Positions 16,433-25,901 are shown, counted from the first letter of the stretch. The stretch is DNA of 58,320 bases from a bacterium D16-36 (GCA_003611745.1 RAYF01000042.1:1-58320), one strand, 5' to 3'. Program-made: numbers and translations. Notes: generated by a model from the letters alone, not told the origin.

Positions 16433-17337
16433 AGACACTTGGATATGGATTAAGGCAGGGGTTAAAGAATATTGGGCAGAACCGTTTATTTTCGCTGGCG
16501 GCTATCGGTACAATAGCTACCTGCCTTTTCTTGCTGGGGATTTTTTATGCCTTGATAAGTAATTTTCAGAATATGGTGTATAATGCGGAGAGTAATGTGG
16601 GGATTACTGTATTTTTTGACGAGGGGATTTCGGAGGATCAGATTAATTGGATTAAGGAGAAAGTGCTTGCCTGCAAAACGGTAGAAAAGGTGGTTTATAT
16701 TTCCGCAGATGAGGCATGGGAGCGGTTTCAGAAAGAAATGTATTCTGAGGATGACAAAATTGAAGATACATTTGGGGGGGATAATCCTCTTAAAGATTCT
16801 GCTTCCTTTGAGGTATATCTCAGCGATGTTTCAAATCAGGAAAGTATTATTCATTTTATTAAAAAGCTGGATGGTATCAGAAAAGTAAATGGCTCAAATA
16901 CAGTGGCAAGCAGCCTGACTAATTTTAACCTGTTAGTTACATATGTATCGGCAAGCATCATTATACTGCTTCTTATGGTATCTATATTTTTGATCAGCAC
17001 TGCGGTAGCAACAGGCATCCGTGTGCGTAAGGATGAAATTTCAATTATGCGCTATATTGGTGCGACTGATTTATTCATTAAGATGCCGTTTCTGGTGGAA
17101 GGGGTTGTGATAGGGATGGTTGGTGCAATTATCCCACTAATTCTTTTGTGGTTCCTCTATGGAAGAATGGTTCAATTTATCCTGACACATTTTGAAGTAT
17201 TGTCACGGTGGCTGACTTTTGTCAATACTGCGGAGGAGTTTAAGACGCTGATTCCGCTATTTTTGTTGGTTGGGGTAGGGATTGGCTTTGTGGGCAGCGC
17301 AGTGTCTGTGCAAAAACATTTGCGGGAAATGGAGTGA
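16429..17337 (+). CDS. ftsX: Cell division membrane protein FtsX
   Basis: A 302-residue integral membrane protein beginning at GTG 16429, preceded by AGGAGG. The first helix is about residues 21-44; an extracellular domain (about 45-160) contains the FtsX motif VYISADEAWERFQKE; three helices follow (about 170-300). The intracellular coupling stretch RVRKDEISIMRYIGATDLFI is typical. It transmits FtsE ATP hydrolysis to an extracellular hydrolase. The next gene, starting 5 bases after the FtsX stop, encodes a coiled-coil M23 protein that is the natural partner. Confidence 0.95.
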   Translation: MKTLGYGLRQGLKNIGQNRLFSLAAIGTIATCLFLLGIFYALISNFQNMVYNAESNVGITVFFDEGISEDQINWIKEKVLACKTVEKVVYISADEAWERFQKEMYSEDDKIEDTFGGDNPLKDSASFEVYLSDVSNQESIIHFIKKLDGIRKVNGSNTVASSLTNFNLLVTYVSASIIILLLMVSIFLISTAVATGIRVRKDEISIMRYIGATDLFIKMPFLVEGVVIGMVGAIIPLILLWFLYGRMVQFILTHFEVLSRWLTFVNTAEEFKTLIPLFLLVGVGIGFVGSAVSVQKHLREME

Positions 17338-17341
17338 TAGT

Positions 17342-18631
17342 ATGAAAAAAAGGGTTGTGTTCGGGCTAAGCTGCTGGCTTGCAGGTGCCTTGGTGATTGG
17401 CAGCGCAGGCGGTTTGTGGGGAATCAGGGGCAGGGAGGATGCTTTTTCGGTCAGGGCTGGAAGGGAATCTGCGGGTGATATTCAGAAGAAGATTGATGAA
17501 ACCGTGGAAAGAAGAAAATCAGTCCAACAGGAAAAACAGGAACTGGAGAATGATATTGCAGCATTGGAGGAAAAAAAGGGAAATATTCTTGAATATGTAG
17601 AGAAGCTGGACGGCAAATTATCTGAGCTTTCTGAAAAGATAGAGGCAAATGAGGAGGAAATTCTTCTGCTTGAGGGACAGGTTAAGCAGATTCGCAGGAA
17701 AAAGAAAAAAGCTGAGGGGGATCAGAAAAAGCAGTATGATACAATGGCCGGGCGCATAAGATATATGTATGAAAATGGGGATGACGGTTATCTTGAGCTG
17801 TTGTTTGGGGCGGGCAGCCTGTCGGAGCTTTTTAACAGGGTAGAGTATGTGAATAAGGTTACGGATTATGACAGGAAACTGCTTGAAAGGTATCAGAAGG
17901 TATGCCATGAGATACAGGAGATGGAGGAAGAGCTTAGCGGGAAGCTTGATGACTTAAAGAGTGTCAAGGAAAGCCTGAAGCTGGAGAAAGACTCTGTAGA
18001 TGCATTGATGGATAAGAAGGCGGGGCAGCTGAAAGAATACCAGTCCGTCATTGATGAAAAAACAAAAGAGGCAGAAAAAAGGGAAAGCCTTATCAGGAAA
18101 CAGGAAGAAGAAATGGAAAGGCTTTTGGAGGCCCAGAGGAAAGAGATTGAGCGGGAGCAGGAAGAGGCGGCAAGAAAAAATAAAAACGATTCTTCTGTGG
18201 CGGGTACGCCTGACAGTTTTACGTTTGAGAGCAGTGGCGGTTATGGCTGGCCGCTTGCGGTCAGAGGACGGATTTCTTCTTATTTTGGTTATCGGAATGC
18301 GCCGACGGCAGGAGCAAGTACATATCATAAGGGTATTGATATTGCTGTTCCGGCAGGGACCAGTGTTCTTGCAGCCCAGTCTGGCATTGTGACGGCTGCA
18401 GCGTATTCTGCCTCTGCCGGCAATTATATTGCCATCTATCATGGAAATGGAATTTATACGTATTATATGCATTGTTCAAAGCTAAAGGTTAGTGTAAAAT
18501 CTAAGGTTTCTAAGGGGCAGCAGATTGCATTGTCAGGAAATACGGGGATATCTACAGGACCGCATCTTCATTTTGCAGTATATGCGAATGGGGCCTATGT
18601 CAATCCATTAAAATACGTTTCTATGAAATAA
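17342..18631 (+). CDS. Murein hydrolase / activator with coiled coil and M23 peptidase domain
   Basis: A 429-residue exported protein with a Lys/Arg start and hydrophobic signal (MKKRVVFGLSCWLAGALVIG). Residues about 45-285 are a long coiled coil rich in Glu, Lys and Gln; the M23 (LytM) domain occupies about 310-429. The zinc and catalytic residues look intact: YHKGIDIAVPAG gives H and D, and HLHFAVY gives the HxH pair, so unlike E. coli EnvC it may be an active endopeptidase. The architecture matches the FtsEX-controlled EnvC/PcsB/CwlO class. ATG 17342 follows GGAG in the ftsX tail. Confidence 0.9.
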   Translation: MKKRVVFGLSCWLAGALVIGSAGGLWGIRGREDAFSVRAGRESAGDIQKKIDETVERRKSVQQEKQELENDIAALEEKKGNILEYVEKLDGKLSELSEKIEANEEEILLLEGQVKQIRRKKKKAEGDQKKQYDTMAGRIRYMYENGDDGYLELLFGAGSLSELFNRVEYVNKVTDYDRKLLERYQKVCHEIQEMEEELSGKLDDLKSVKESLKLEKDSVDALMDKKAGQLKEYQSVIDEKTKEAEKRESLIRKQEEEMERLLEAQRKEIEREQEEAARKNKNDSSVAGTPDSFTFESSGGYGWPLAVRGRISSYFGYRNAPTAGASTYHKGIDIAVPAGTSVLAAQSGIVTAAAYSASAGNYIAIYHGNGIYTYYMHCSKLKVSVKSKVSKGQQIALSGNTGISTGPHLHFAVYANGAYVNPLKYVSMK

Positions 18632-18654
18632 AATGTTGCTTTAGGGGGATTAGA

Positions 18655-19866
18655 ATGAAAGATAGAAAAATATTAAAAGGTTTCTTTTTGGGCGCATCCA
18701 GCTGTTTTTTGGGGATGGTTATTCTGGTGCTTGTTCTGGAGATAGCGGGGATAATGAATCTGAGCGGCGTTCTGGCTATAGGAGGGACATATAGCGCCCT
18801 AGAGCATAAGATTCTGAATAAAGTCAATGTGTTGGAGATGTTTATTAACGAGTATTTTTTAGATGAGATAGATGAAGAAAAGATGGCGGACTCTGTTTAC
18901 AAAGGCGTAGTCAATGGCCTTGGGGATGAGTATGCTGCTTATTATACAGCGGAGGAATATCAGGATATTATGGAAAAGACTAGCGGGGTGTATTGCGGTA
19001 TCGGTGCGTATATTTCGGTAGATGCTGATACCGGCCTTGTGACGATTGTCAGCCCCATGAAGAATAGCCCCTGCGAAAAAGCAGGAATAGAGAATGGGGA
19101 TATTATATTCGCGGTGGATGGGAAGGAAGTCACTGGCGTGGAGATTTCACAGGTGCAGGCACTGGTTAAGGGTGTAAAGGGTTCAGAGGTAGTTCTGACC
19201 ATTATCCGCGGGGAAAAGCAGATGGATATTACAGTTATCCGGGACGAGATTGTGGAGGATACTGTGAATAGCCGGATGCTGGATGACAGGATTGGATATA
19301 TTCAAATCAGCGGTTTTGAGCAGGTGACGCCAAAACAGTTTGAAAGTGCATTAGAAAAATTAGAAAAGAAAGGCCAGAGAGGGCTTATCATCGACTTACG
19401 GGATAATGGGGGCGGGCTTTTAGATTCAGCAGTGGAGATGTTGGACCGTATGCTTCCGAAGGGCGTTGTGGTTTACAGTAAAGACAAAAAAGGTGAGAAA
19501 CAGGAATATATGGCAGAGGATGATGATTCTTTTGATAAACCCCTTGTTATTTTAGTGAATGAGAGATCCGCCAGTGCGTCCGAGGTCTTTTGCGGGGCAA
19601 TTCAGGACGAGGGAAAGGGGAAGCTGTTAGGGACAAAGACCTTTGGAAAAGGAATTGTGCAGGGTGTTTTTGGCCTTGATGACGGCTCGGCTATTAAGAT
19701 GACTATAGCAAGATATTATACGCCGAAAGGGAGGAATATTCATGGAAAGGGGCTTAAGCCGGATATTGAAGTAGAATTAAAAGATATAGTTGAAAAATTG
19801 CCGGAGAGCGGCATGGAGGTGGATAATCAGGTGAAGGCGGCCTTTGATTATCTGGCGGGAATGTAG
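18655..19866 (+). CDS. ctpA: S41 family C-terminal processing peptidase
   Basis: A 403-residue protein with one N-terminal membrane anchor (about 15-40). It has a PDZ domain (about 105-190, with SPMKNSPCEKAGIENGDII) and an S41 peptidase core. The catalytic Ser is in NERSASASEVF and the Lys in GTKTFGKGIVQ. Tail-specific proteases trim extracytoplasmic proteins and, in several bacteria, regulate wall hydrolases. Its place at the end of the ftsEX-M23 operon suggests processing or turnover of the hydrolase, which is inference. GGGGGATTAGA precedes ATG 18655. Confidence 0.92.
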   Translation: MKDRKILKGFFLGASSCFLGMVILVLVLEIAGIMNLSGVLAIGGTYSALEHKILNKVNVLEMFINEYFLDEIDEEKMADSVYKGVVNGLGDEYAAYYTAEEYQDIMEKTSGVYCGIGAYISVDADTGLVTIVSPMKNSPCEKAGIENGDIIFAVDGKEVTGVEISQVQALVKGVKGSEVVLTIIRGEKQMDITVIRDEIVEDTVNSRMLDDRIGYIQISGFEQVTPKQFESALEKLEKKGQRGLIIDLRDNGGGLLDSAVEMLDRMLPKGVVVYSKDKKGEKQEYMAEDDDSFDKPLVILVNERSASASEVFCGAIQDEGKGKLLGTKTFGKGIVQGVFGLDDGSAIKMTIARYYTPKGRNIHGKGLKPDIEVELKDIVEKLPESGMEVDNQVKAAFDYLAGM

Positions 19867-19883
19867 AGGTAACAGTGAGGCAT

Positions 19884-20043
19884 AGTATAACCCACTTTAA
19901 TTAACCGTACCTTTTGCTGGTCTGCTTTCCCGATAGCACATGTGTAAAATCCTCAGCGTAGCCCGCTACGCCTACGTTTTTACACATGCACTTTCGAAAA
20001 AGCATTATCACCAAAAGGCAAGGTAATTAAATTGGATTATACT
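19884..20043. repeat. 160-bp palindromic repeat H2
   Basis: The ends are AGTATAAYCCA and its complement. The arms of about 75 bases pair imperfectly and close on GTAGCCCGCTAC. The centre, TCAGCGTAGCCCGCTACGCC with CTACGTTTTT after it, is the same in the repeat at 25023-25184, while the outer arms differ. It lies between the ctpA stop and R1 copy B, whose insertion point is about 20 bases further on. It contains no gene and may serve as a terminator for the ftsEX operon. Confidence 0.8.
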
Positions 20044-20063
20044 AGTTGGAGTTCCAACTATGC

Positions 20064-20743
20064 ACAGAAATCAATTTTCAGTATATATTCATTACTGCCC
20101 CTATTAATATGTCACTATTTACAGACGATTGTTTTCTAAACGATAACTCCGTACTATCCGTCATTTTTTGTTTGTGCCTGCATTCGGTTATGTTTCTGTT
20201 TTTTGCTTCACAGACAAGCAAAACGCCTAAAAAGAAGTACAGGATATGCCTTGCAACATTTCGCCTTTCCGAGGGACTACCTGTCTTGCGGCTTTGATGC
20301 TTGGTTTATGCGCCTTTCCGCAAACTTACACCATGCGGCGGATTTCATGGCTTTCCGCAGAGGCACTCTCGAATCGCCGGTACTTGCAGGGCGTATTTTG
20401 CCCTGCTATGTACCGTTGCGTTATGAGAGGTAGCGGAAGCGTGCCTCCTAGGAAAGCCTGAAACCGCGCATGCTGCTCAGACAGTGCTGCAAGGCGCATA
20501 TCCATCAAAGCCCTGCAAGACAGAGTTCCTCTGGAAAGCCGTTGTTGTCTAGCGGCATATCTTGTACTTCTTTATTAGGCGTATCATATTTTGTGAGGGC
20601 AAAAACAGAAACACAGCCGGACGCAGGCACATTGGAAAATGACAGATAGCACGGAGTTATTGTTAAATAAACATCGTCTGTAAATGGCGACATATTGATT
20701 TGGGGCAGTAATAAATATATATACTGAAAATTGATTTCCGTGC
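20064..20743 (+). repeat. R1 repeat, copy B (complete, 680 bp, nonautonomous mobile-element-like)
   Basis: Complete element bounded by inverted ends: ACAGAAATCAATTTTCAG on the left and the complement of GCACGGAAATCAATTTTCAG on the right. The inverted arms extend about 200 bases at roughly three-quarters identity; about 240 bases of asymmetric core lie between. The flanks CAACTATGC (20055-20063) and AAACTATGC (20744-20752) match at 8 of 9 positions, consistent with a 9-bp target duplication. Short reading frames in the core are not preserved by synonymous change between copies. There is no transposase, so it would need to be moved in trans. Confidence 0.85.
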
Positions 20744-20776
20744 AAACTATGCCTGTAACGCTTTAAAATGACCATT

Positions 20777-22885
20777 TCATGTCTTTCCCTTATGATGTTC
20801 CATCCACGGGACAAGTTCTTCCAGTGTGATTGGCTTACTGTAGTAGTATCCCTGAAAGCCATCACATCCGAGAACCAAAAGCAGGTTCTTCTGTTCTTCT
20901 GTCTCTACATATTCTGCGATTGTCTTAAAATGTAGCGATTTTCCAAGTTCTGTGATTGCAGTGATGATATTCTTATTGCGGTCGTTTTGCAGGATATCCT
21001 TTGTCAATGAGCCGTCCAGCTTCACGACGCCGAAATGGTTGGTCTGCAGATACAGCAGTGATGTATGCCCCATGCCAAAATCATCAATAAGGAATATATG
21101 GCCCTGCTCTTTTAACCGTTGGATTTTATCCAGCATCTCTTTCGAGGATACTAATGCATCCTGTTCCGTAATCTCAAGCCATAGCCGTTTTGGTGAGATA
21201 TGGTATTTACTGACCGTATCTGCCAGGCAGTGTTCAAAATCTTCCCATGCAAGTGATTCGTTTGTGATATTTACGGATATCTTAAACTCTGTATGGATTA
21301 CCTTTTCGATTTCTGAAATGGCATGTGCTGCTTCATCAAATAAATATGCTTCGATGTCATGCAATAGATTTTCTTCCCTCGCAAGCTGGATGATCAGCGG
21401 TGGATAGATAAAGCCTGCAATCGGATGAATCCAGCGGATTAACGCTTCCGCACCAATACATTTTTCCTCCGTATCTACCTGCGGCTGATATACAAAAAAC
21501 AGTTTTTTGTCTTTGACGGCATCTTTTAAGTCTGCGGAGAGCAGCCTTGCCACCCCTCCCAGCGTGTCCTTTCTCTCTGTCAACGGCATAATTGCATTGG
21601 CTGCTTCCTGCCTCTGCAGTTCTTTGGTCAGTTCCTTGACATTTTTTACCAGCTGCCTTTCGCCGTGCTCCTCAAACAGGCGCAGGAAAGGGAGATAGAT
21701 TAAAATTCCGGCGGCAAGGCATACCGCCTGCAAAATGCTCCCTGCAATGGAGCCTGTGGCCAGATACCCGCTTAAAAATATCGGGGTCGTCCATTCCACC
21801 TGATGGATGACATGGGGGACAATGCCGATATAGATAGCCGCATAGGATATGATGCACAGCACCACTGGAACCAGAAGATACGGGATTACAAAAATAGGAT
21901 TTAAAATAACAGGAAGGCCAAAGGAGATGAGTTCACTGATATTAAAGAATACAGTTGGGAGGGAAAGCCCTGCGATACTTTTGATACTGCTTTTTTTGGA
22001 AAACAATAGAATAGAAAACACCAGACATAATACAGCGCCTGTCCCGCCCATAAGGACGAATACATCTTGAAATGTCTTGTTATATACTGCCTCTTGGCTG
22101 ATCCGCACGAAATTCTCCTGCATGACAGGCTCAAGCACATTGCTGCCATGTATGCCTACGATCCACATACAATGTGTCAGCAACAGTATGGCAATTGCTA
22201 CAATGAGGCCGTTTTCAATTGACACCAGCAGCCTGCTGACAATCACTTCCAGCAGCCCCTGCACGGAATCTACATGGAATACTGCCACAAATACTTGGCG
22301 CAGTATGGCAAAAACCGCCACGATGAATAAGGATGGTACAATTCCCGATACTGCTTCTGCATAGCAGTTATCTGCCTCCATCCCATGCCGCCGCATGCGG
22401 AAACGGCCTGTATCTTTGATTTTGAAGAACAGTACGCTGCATATCAGGGAAATGAATAATGCTGTGAAAATATTGTTCGTCCCTAACGCCGTCGTAGAAA
22501 AGTCTTCGTATTGGATTCCTGAAAACCCAATAAGGGTTACCATTGTAAGCAGTATGACGGTAATAGCATCCCCCCTGCTGTCGCCCTCTTTCTTCGGCCT
22601 GTTCATGGCATAGCTGAAACTTGTTGTTAGTGACAATCCTATGGCAAAAGAACCATAGGAAGCGCTGCTGATAAATCCTAAAAATGCTGCTATCCGTCCA
22701 TTCCAGAAGGTGGAAAGGAACTTTTGGTACGTAGGAAATGGAAGGTTGCTTAACATCAATGCAACGGAACCGCTTACCAACAGTGGGATCATCATCACTA
22801 ACCCCTGTCGTACTGCTTTAAACAGGAGGTTGTTGTCAAAATAATCTGATATCCTAAATAGGCTGTCTTTTATCCTTTTTTTCAT
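20777..22885 (-). CDS. PTS EIIC-like membrane domain fused to a c-di-GMP phosphodiesterase (EAL) domain
   Basis: A 702-residue fusion. Residues about 1-420 are a lactose/cellobiose-type EIIC sugar channel with about ten helices. It keeps the His of GIHGSNVLEP and the Glu of ISELISFGLPVILNP, the residues that hold sugar in ChbC-type EIIC. After a short helix (about 425-450) comes an EAL domain (about 455-695) with the expected catalytic set: EALIRW, the Asn of SVNIT, LEITEQ, the DD of LIDDFGMGH, the Lys of VVKLDGS, AEYVETEEQ and the Gln of GFQGYYYSKP. No EIIA or EIIB is nearby. The likely role is a sugar-sensing c-di-GMP hydrolase. ATG 22885 follows AGAAGAGAG; GTG 22891 is an alternative. Confidence 0.88.
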   Translation of the reverse strand: MKKRIKDSLFRISDYFDNNLLFKAVRQGLVMMIPLLVSGSVALMLSNLPFPTYQKFLSTFWNGRIAAFLGFISSASYGSFAIGLSLTTSFSYAMNRPKKEGDSRGDAITVILLTMVTLIGFSGIQYEDFSTTALGTNNIFTALFISLICSVLFFKIKDTGRFRMRRHGMEADNCYAEAVSGIVPSLFIVAVFAILRQVFVAVFHVDSVQGLLEVIVSRLLVSIENGLIVAIAILLLTHCMWIVGIHGSNVLEPVMQENFVRISQEAVYNKTFQDVFVLMGGTGAVLCLVFSILLFSKKSSIKSIAGLSLPTVFFNISELISFGLPVILNPIFVIPYLLVPVVLCIISYAAIYIGIVPHVIHQVEWTTPIFLSGYLATGSIAGSILQAVCLAAGILIYLPFLRLFEEHGERQLVKNVKELTKELQRQEAANAIMPLTERKDTLGGVARLLSADLKDAVKDKKLFFVYQPQVDTEEKCIGAEALIRWIHPIAGFIYPPLIIQLAREENLLHDIEAYLFDEAAHAISEIEKVIHTEFKISVNITNESLAWEDFEHCLADTVSKYHISPKRLWLEITEQDALVSSKEMLDKIQRLKEQGHIFLIDDFGMGHTSLLYLQTNHFGVVKLDGSLTKDILQNDRNKNIITAITELGKSLHFKTIAEYVETEEQKNLLLVLGCDGFQGYYYSKPITLEELVPWMEHHKGKT

Positions 22886-23243
22886 CTGCACTCTCTTCTT
22901 TCTCTAATAGGCCGGTTCCCATTTTTGGGGCTGCCGTACTATACATTTTCATTTTCTTAATTTTATCACATTTTCCTGTAAAATACCACTAAAGCTGCTT
23001 TTTTAGAGCCAAAAAGCGATACTGCTGTTATTGGACAAGAAGTGAACAGTAACAACATCGGGATAGTGGTGGTTGTTATTTTGGATGGCAGCAAGTATAA
23101 TAGCCACAGAAGCGCATTCCTTGTGGGCGCAGGGAAACTGGGAAATGTGGTAATAGGTGCAAGGGAATGTTGGTTTAAGATTCCCGGAAAGGAATAATGA
23201 AACAGGGCAGGTTCTGCCTTGTGGGAATGGAGAGATAGATATT
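22886..23243. other. 358-bp divergent intergenic region
   Basis: It separates the EIIC-EAL gene (minus) from the response-regulator gene (plus), so it must hold both promoters. I see no strong consensus promoter, terminator or recognisable RNA. A short repeat-like phrase GGAATG recurs at 23163 and 23224, without obvious meaning. Confidence 0.5.
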
Positions 23244-23930
23244 ATGAAGAGGATATTTTTGGTTGAGGATGATAAAAAAATTGCCAGAAACTTAACCCGC
23301 CTGCTGTGTGCACAGGAGTATGATGTTACACATGTCGCAACGCAGACAGAAGCACTGGCAGCGCTTGCTGCGAATAGGTTTGATCTGGCACTGGTGGATA
23401 TCTCCCTTCCGGATGGGAATGGTTTTGCTGTCTGTACGGAGATTAAGCAGAGGCAGGATATGCCTGTTATTTTTCTGACGGCTTCGGGGGATGAGGCGAG
23501 TGTGGTTACAGGGCTTAATATCGGGGCAGATGATTATGTTACAAAGCCGTTCCGCCCAAGGGAGCTGGTTGCGAGGATAGCAGCCGCTCTGAGGAAGGCA
23601 AAGCCTGCCCTGTCTTCGTTTGAAATCTGCGGGCTTCATGTGGATACGTCTGCTGGTCTTGTGAAAAAGGATGGCAGGGAGGTTTTGCTTTCCGCGTTAG
23701 AGTACCGTTTGCTGCTGGTATTTATTAATAATCCGGGCAATATTATAACGAGGGATAGGCTGCTGAATGAGTTGTGGGATGCTGCTGGCGAATTTGTAAC
23801 AGACAATACACTGACAGTATATATCAAACGCCTGCGTGAAAAGATAGAGGATAATCCTGCAAACCCGCAGATTATTTTAACTGTCCGCGGGACAGGGTAC
23901 CGGCTGGGAGGGAGCTATGTTATGGAATAA
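23244..23930 (+). CDS. OmpR-family response regulator (first ABC-linked module)
   Basis: A 228-residue regulator. ATG 23244 is chosen for its GGAGAG ribosome site; the extension to 23157 has no homology. Receiver domain about 1-115: acidic pocket E8/D9/D10, phosphoacceptor D52 (LALVDISLPDG), conserved Thr in IFLTAS and Lys in VTKPF. The winged-helix DNA-binding domain (about 130-225) ends VRGTGYRLG. It overlaps the sensor kinase gene by 14 bp, giving a coupled pair. The downstream ABC exporter genes are the obvious candidates for its regulon. Confidence 0.92.
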   Translation: MKRIFLVEDDKKIARNLTRLLCAQEYDVTHVATQTEALAALAANRFDLALVDISLPDGNGFAVCTEIKQRQDMPVIFLTASGDEASVVTGLNIGADDYVTKPFRPRELVARIAAALRKAKPALSSFEICGLHVDTSAGLVKKDGREVLLSALEYRLLLVFINNPGNIITRDRLLNELWDAAGEFVTDNTLTVYIKRLREKIEDNPANPQIILTVRGTGYRLGGSYVME

Positions 23931-24915
23931 GGAAATTCGTTCTTGTGTTATTTTATATTTGATAATAGCAGCTGTCAGTGCGGCAGTTGGGTTTATGCTG
24001 GGAACAGCATCGGGAGTTCTTGCAGTTCTCTTGTCCGCCGCACTTGGGACGGTCTTTTTTGTGTTTACAAAGAACCGTTATAGGAGGATTGCACAGATTT
24101 CGGAGCAGATTGACCTGGTACTCCATAATGCTGCCCGTATTTATATTAGTGAGTTTGAGGAGGGTGAGCTTTCTGTCCTGCAGAGTGAGATAACGAAAAT
24201 GACACTGCGGATCAGGGAGCAGAACGAGGCGCTGAAAAGAGAAAAAGGGCACCTTGCTGATTCTCTGGCTGATATTGCCCATCAGCTCCGCACACCGCTT
24301 ACTTCGGCAAACCTTGTTTTATCCTTTTTGGAGAACAGCCCTGACAAGGCAGAACGGAAAGCCTTGCTGCATGAAGCGGAGGAGCTGTTTGCACAGATGG
24401 AGTGGCTGATTAATTCTTTGTTAAAGCTGTCCCGTCTGGATGCAGGGATTGTTGATTTCCAGAGTTACCCTGTCAAGGCAGCATACCTGATAAATACAGC
24501 GGTGCGTCCACTGTTAATCTCAATGGAGATACATGATATCGTACTGCAGATAAATATTCAGGAAGACGTGGTAATACAGGGCGATATAAGCTGGCTTTCA
24601 GAGGCTGTCCAAAATATTATAAAAAACTGTGTCCAGAGTGTGGGGGACAATGGCAGGATTGAGATTACCTGTGAAGATACTCTGCTGTTTAGTGAGATTG
24701 TAATACATGACAATGGCCCTGGTTTTGCGAAAGAGGATCTGCCGCATCTATTTGAGAGGTTTTACCGCGGAAAGGAGGAGGACGCAACGGGATATGGAAT
24801 CGGGCTTGCACTCTGCAAGATGATAATTGTCCGGCATGGGGGGACGATTACAGCAAAAAACCATCCGCGGGGCGGTGCTGTTTTCAGCATTCGATTCCCT
24901 AAAACTGTTCCTTAG
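23917..24915 (+). CDS. Sensor histidine kinase (intramembrane-sensing type)
   Basis: A 332-residue kinase. Two membrane helices near the N-terminus (about 9-28 and 33-50) have almost no extracellular loop, as in intramembrane-sensing BceS-like kinases that read the state of an ABC transporter. H-box: DIAHQLRTPLTS (His at about 124). ATP site: N-box VQNIIKNCVQS, G1 IHDNGPGF, F-box LFERFYRG and G2 GYGIGLAL. It partners the overlapping response regulator. No large sensor domain exists, so the signal probably comes from a membrane partner such as the downstream permease. Confidence 0.92.
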   Translation: MLWNKEIRSCVILYLIIAAVSAAVGFMLGTASGVLAVLLSAALGTVFFVFTKNRYRRIAQISEQIDLVLHNAARIYISEFEEGELSVLQSEITKMTLRIREQNEALKREKGHLADSLADIAHQLRTPLTSANLVLSFLENSPDKAERKALLHEAEELFAQMEWLINSLLKLSRLDAGIVDFQSYPVKAAYLINTAVRPLLISMEIHDIVLQINIQEDVVIQGDISWLSEAVQNIIKNCVQSVGDNGRIEITCEDTLLFSEIVIHDNGPGFAKEDLPHLFERFYRGKEEDATGYGIGLALCKMIIVRHGGTITAKNHPRGGAVFSIRFPKTVP

Positions 24916-25022
24916 TGACAAATCTCTCATTTTAAAGTGAGGAATCTCTCACCAAAAAGTCACGGAGATGAAAGCTAAATGTTTTATGATGGATATATCA
25001 TAAAAAATATACCGAGGGTTCT

Positions 25023-25184
25023 AGTACAGCGTAAATTAATTCCTTGATAGTTATAACTTGTCTATTTTTCCGATTATACATGTCAAAAATCCTCAGCGTA
25101 GCCCGCTACGCCTACGTTTTTTGACATGCACACTCGAAAAAATATCCTTCGTATAACTATCAGAAATTTAATATCCGCTGTACT
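25023..25184. repeat. 162-bp palindromic repeat H3
   Basis: The ends AGTACAGCG...CGCTGTACT are inverted repeats, and the arms include GATAGTTATA against GTATAACTATC. The centre CCTCAGCGTAGCCCGCTACG followed by CCTACG and a T-run is shared with the repeat at 19884-20043. No gene. It lies between the kinase gene and the ABC ATPase gene and could limit read-through. Confidence 0.8.
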
Positions 25185-25211
25185 GGGTATATAGTCAGGA
25201 GGGGTTATAGA

Positions 25212-25901
25212 ATGGAGTTTTTGGAAGTAAAGGAATTATGCAAAGTCTATGGAAGGGGAGAAAGTCAGGTCGTTGCATTAGACCACGTTTCCCTTTCTAT
25301 AGAAAAGGGGGAGTTTACAGCTATAATTGGTTCTTCCGGTTCGGGGAAATCTACTCTGCTGCATGCTATTGCCGGGGTGGATCAGCCAAATAGCGGTGCA
25401 ATTTACCTGAACGGGGAGAATATTTATTCGGGCAGCAATGAGAAGCTGGCAATTTTCCGCCGCCGTCAGGTGGGGCTGATTTATCAGTTTCATAACCTGA
25501 TACCTACTTTAAACGTAGTTGAAAATATTACCCTGCCGGTTTTGATGGACAGAAGGAAGGTTAACAAGGAGCGTCTGGATGACTTGCTGCAGCTGCTGGG
25601 GCTGCAGGAACGGAGGACGCATCTGCCAAATCAGCTTTCGGGCGGGCAGCAGCAGCGTGTCGCCATTGGGCGCGCATTGATGAATGCACCTGCGGTTATG
25701 CTGGCGGATGAGCCGACAGGTGCATTAGACAGCCGTAATGGGCATGAGATTGTCCAGCTTCTGAAAGAAAGCAACCAAAAGTACGGGCAGACGCTTCTTT
25801 TGGTTACGCATGATGAAAATATTGCGCTGCAGGCGGAGCGCATTATTACGATTGCGGATGGAAGAGTGGTAAGGGATGAAAGGCAGGTGGGGCGGGTATG
25901 A
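25212..25901 (+). CDS. ABC transporter ATP-binding protein (MacB/LolD type)
   Basis: A 229-residue ATPase: Walker A GSSGSGKST, Q-loop YQFHNLIPTLNVVEN, signature LSGGQQQRVAIGRALM, Walker B VMLADEPTGALD, H-loop VTHDENIA. The LolD/MacB/BceA subgroup is indicated by the ADEPTGALDSRNG stretch. AGGAGGGG precedes ATG 25212. It overlaps the permease gene by 4 bp. With the double-FtsX permease it forms a mechanotransmission-type (type VII) ABC complex, probably for resistance to or sensing of membrane-active peptides. Confidence 0.93.
   Translation: MEFLEVKELCKVYGRGESQVVALDHVSLSIEKGEFTAIIGSSGSGKSTLLHAIAGVDQPNSGAIYLNGENIYSGSNEKLAIFRRRQVGLIYQFHNLIPTLNVVENITLPVLMDRRKVNKERLDDLLQLLGLQERRTHLPNQLSGGQQQRVAIGRALMNAPAVMLADEPTGALDSRNGHEIVQLLKESNQKYGQTLLLVTHDENIALQAERIITIADGRVVRDERQVGRV

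Noticed and set aside
20203-20433. A 76-codon frame in the R1 core, also open in copy C (31200-31493)
   Set aside because: Between the copies I count about nine base differences, five of them changing the amino acid, so there is no sign of selection for protein. There is no ribosome site, and the frame overlaps the palindromic arm. Treated as a by-product of a conserved noncoding core.
19884-25184. CRISPR-like repetition suggested by the shared centres of H2 and H3
   Set aside because: The copies are single, about 5 kb apart, palindromic over 160 bp and without regular spacers or cas genes.
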